From CAILQE01 sp036745415 (GTDB taxonomy: Bacteria; Patescibacteriota; Saccharimonadia; Saccharimonadales; UBA4665): a stretch of DNA of 64,000 nucleotides. The position numbers and the translations under genes were made by a program. A model generated the notes under the pieces. The model was not told the DNA's origin and ran no database searches. It was given only the letters and a program-made list of their open reading frames with translations. The DNA lies in the NCBI GenBank assembly GCA_036745415.1, contig DAIOGF010000003.1, forward strand, positions 1 to 64,000, written 5' to 3'. Every line of letters starts with the position of its first letter. Position 1 is the stretch's first letter. This document shows positions 62,772-64,000 of this stretch, in pieces.

Positions 62772-63833
62772 CTAATCTTCTGAGTTCTTATCGAATTTAG
62801 CTTCGGAGAAAGCCAAAATTGGCAAGAATATGTATGGGAATAAGGCTGTAAGTAGTGAGAAAACTCTAGATTTGTCGAATTTTCGTCCTAGCTTATATAG
62901 GCTTATAATAGCGGCAAAGAAAGCTAGAATATCTATACCTGGAACAATTATAGCTGGAGCCCACCATGGGGACATATTAACTATTTTATAAAGATTCCAT
63001 AGATTATATACAGGGATTATAGATAGAACACCTTTTAATTTAGCTTTTTCAAAAATAACCCATAAAGATATTGTTTCTATGGCGGCTATCATTAAAGTAA
63101 TAAATGTTCCTACTGTTAGTACTAAGATTAGCTTTGCATTGCTCTTTTTGGCACTAAGCGTATTATTCTTTGAATTATTACTAGCAGAAGAAGCAGAATG
63201 ACAGGTAGTACTAGCGATCTTTATTGAATCCCCTTTTTGATTAGCATTATATAGAGAATATATTTGATCTTGACCAGTATCTGGGATTGTAACGTCACTT
63301 ACTCCGTTACCCTTATCATTTCCAACATAGTACTGTGCTTTAGGATCACTTGGTGAATAAAAATAACTAGTTTTAGGAATTAAACCAGCATATGTAAAAC
63401 GTATGTCGAAATTATGCGCATTAGTTTCACAATTTAAATCGCTGACAAGAGTACCTGGATATACATTTACTGATGACCTATATACTTCATTGGCACATGA
63501 ACCTATATGCGGCATTGAAGATACATTTAAAGTACTCTGGGTTAATACATCAGCTTTAGATGGAAAAGTGAGAGATTTACCAGGCTCAATAATAAATGAA
63601 CGCACGCTATCAGCTACAACTATTCTACAATCTGTTGAATTAGTGAAACTAGCCGTCCAACTATCTCCATATATTATTGGGTAGTTAGAATTAATGACAT
63701 TATCTGTAAGTAAGTTGCTGTTAGAAAATGAAACTACACTAGATGTATTTAATGCAAAAGCACTACTGGTGAGAACAAAAGAAAATAGTAGCGTAAGCAA
63801 AGCAAACGCTACTTTATTTCCCACCGTTTTCAT
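62772..63833 (-). CDS. Secreted/membrane protein with C-terminal DUF5684-like domain
   Basis: 353 residues. Signal peptide (1-28; FALLTLLFSFVLTSSAFA), then an outer domain of about 190 residues with several Cys (ASFTNSTDCRIVV, MPHIGSCANEVY, VSDLNCETN, STTCHSAS) that could form disulfides, then four membrane segments with the DUF5684-like pattern SIIPVYNLWNLYKIVNMSPW and LPILAFSEAKFD. Function unknown. It starts 10 bases after the tuf stop, so it is co-transcribed with tuf and interrupts the usual tuf-rpsJ link. Confidence 0.8.
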   Translation of the reverse strand: MKTVGNKVAFALLTLLFSFVLTSSAFALNTSSVVSFSNSNLLTDNVINSNYPIIYGDSWTASFTNSTDCRIVVADSVRSFIIEPGKSLTFPSKADVLTQSTLNVSSMPHIGSCANEVYRSSVNVYPGTLVSDLNCETNAHNFDIRFTYAGLIPKTSYFYSPSDPKAQYYVGNDKGNGVSDVTIPDTGQDQIYSLYNANQKGDSIKIASTTCHSASSASNNSKNNTLSAKKSNAKLILVLTVGTFITLMIAAIETISLWVIFEKAKLKGVLSIIPVYNLWNLYKIVNMSPWWAPAIIVPGIDILAFFAAIISLYKLGRKFDKSRVFSLLTALFPYIFLPILAFSEAKFDKNSED

Positions 63834-63843
63834 GGTTTTAGTG

Positions 63844-64000
63844 TTACTTATCTATCTTAGTTACAACACCAGCACCAACTGTTCGACCACCTTCTCGGAT
63901 AGCGAATCTTAGACCCTGTTCCATTGCGATAGGGTTTAGAAGCTTAACTTTGAATGTAATAGTGTCACCTGGCATAACCATTTCTTTATCTGCTGGAAGT
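63844..64000 (-). CDS. tuf: Elongation factor Tu, C-terminal end (cut by window edge)
   Basis: The last 51 residues are visible: MVMPGDTITFKVKLL, PIAMEQGLRFAIREGGRTVG and AGVVTKIDK before TAA, the third beta-barrel of EF-Tu. EF-Tu brings aminoacyl-tRNA to the ribosome. The gene continues beyond the right edge. Confidence 0.98.
   Translation of the reverse strand, partial: LPADKEMVMPGDTITFKVKLLNPIAMEQGLRFAIREGGRTVGAGVVTKIDK

Overview
The window is an AT-rich, densely packed bacterial chromosome segment. It probably comes from Candidatus Saccharibacteria (TM7) or a close relative in the Patescibacteria/CPR. The evidence is the long S10-spc-alpha ribosomal operon in which rplO follows rpsE directly with no rpmD (L30), a known CPR hallmark; the absence of amino-acid or cofactor pathways in 64 kb; and many short genes of no recognisable family. 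Stop codons are ordinary, including TGA after the GH57 gene, so the code looks standard. No rRNA, CRISPR array, insertion sequence or prophage was seen.

Layout. 1-1700 (minus): secE-nusG-rplK-rplA, led by a promoter and a hairpin plus T-run. 1800-9720: a membrane glycosyltransferase, a soluble PAS histidine kinase, an unknown 550-residue protein, a lone receiver, an HExxH protein, a diiron acyl-ACP desaturase, a YgjP-like metallopeptidase and a P-loop kinase. 9800-13150: tRNA-Trp, a secreted repeat protein ending in an SPNTG-like sorting signal, two small unknown genes and a broken sortase. 13250-26460: purA, an EamA transporter, a FolC-like ligase, a P-type ATPase, an SDR lacking its catalytic tyrosine, an S51 peptidase, a Cache/HAMP/PAS histidine kinase with its receiver, mntP, and metK behind a SAM-riboswitch-like leader. 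26600-30230: two unknown genes, galU, pyrH and an acyltransferase. 30260-35850: a surface glycosylation group (GtrA, GT39, ALG5-like GT2, PIG-V-like transferase) next to a glycine-rich secreted protein. 35930-40280: an alpha-glucan operon (GT4 synthase, GH57, GH15). 40280-44340: rpmG, three tRNAs, a TPR protein, a delta-prime-like subunit, an RluA enzyme and trpS. 44400-59320: one long minus-strand run from rplC to rpsI. 59500-63840: two opposite-strand genes for a large acidic protein and a small partner, then rpsJ, a secreted DUF5684-type protein and the end of tuf.

How the parts fit. Growth genes are on the minus strand with Shine-Dalgarno sites and 0-20 base spacing. Many single genes instead have a -10 box 6-12 bases before the start codon, which suggests leaderless or nearly leaderless mRNAs. 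The ribosomal proteins that often carry zinc (S4, S14, L33, L36) are all in cysteine-free forms. Surface functions (secreted repeat proteins, glycosylation, sortase remnant, sensor kinases) fill much of the rest, as expected for a small host-associated cell.
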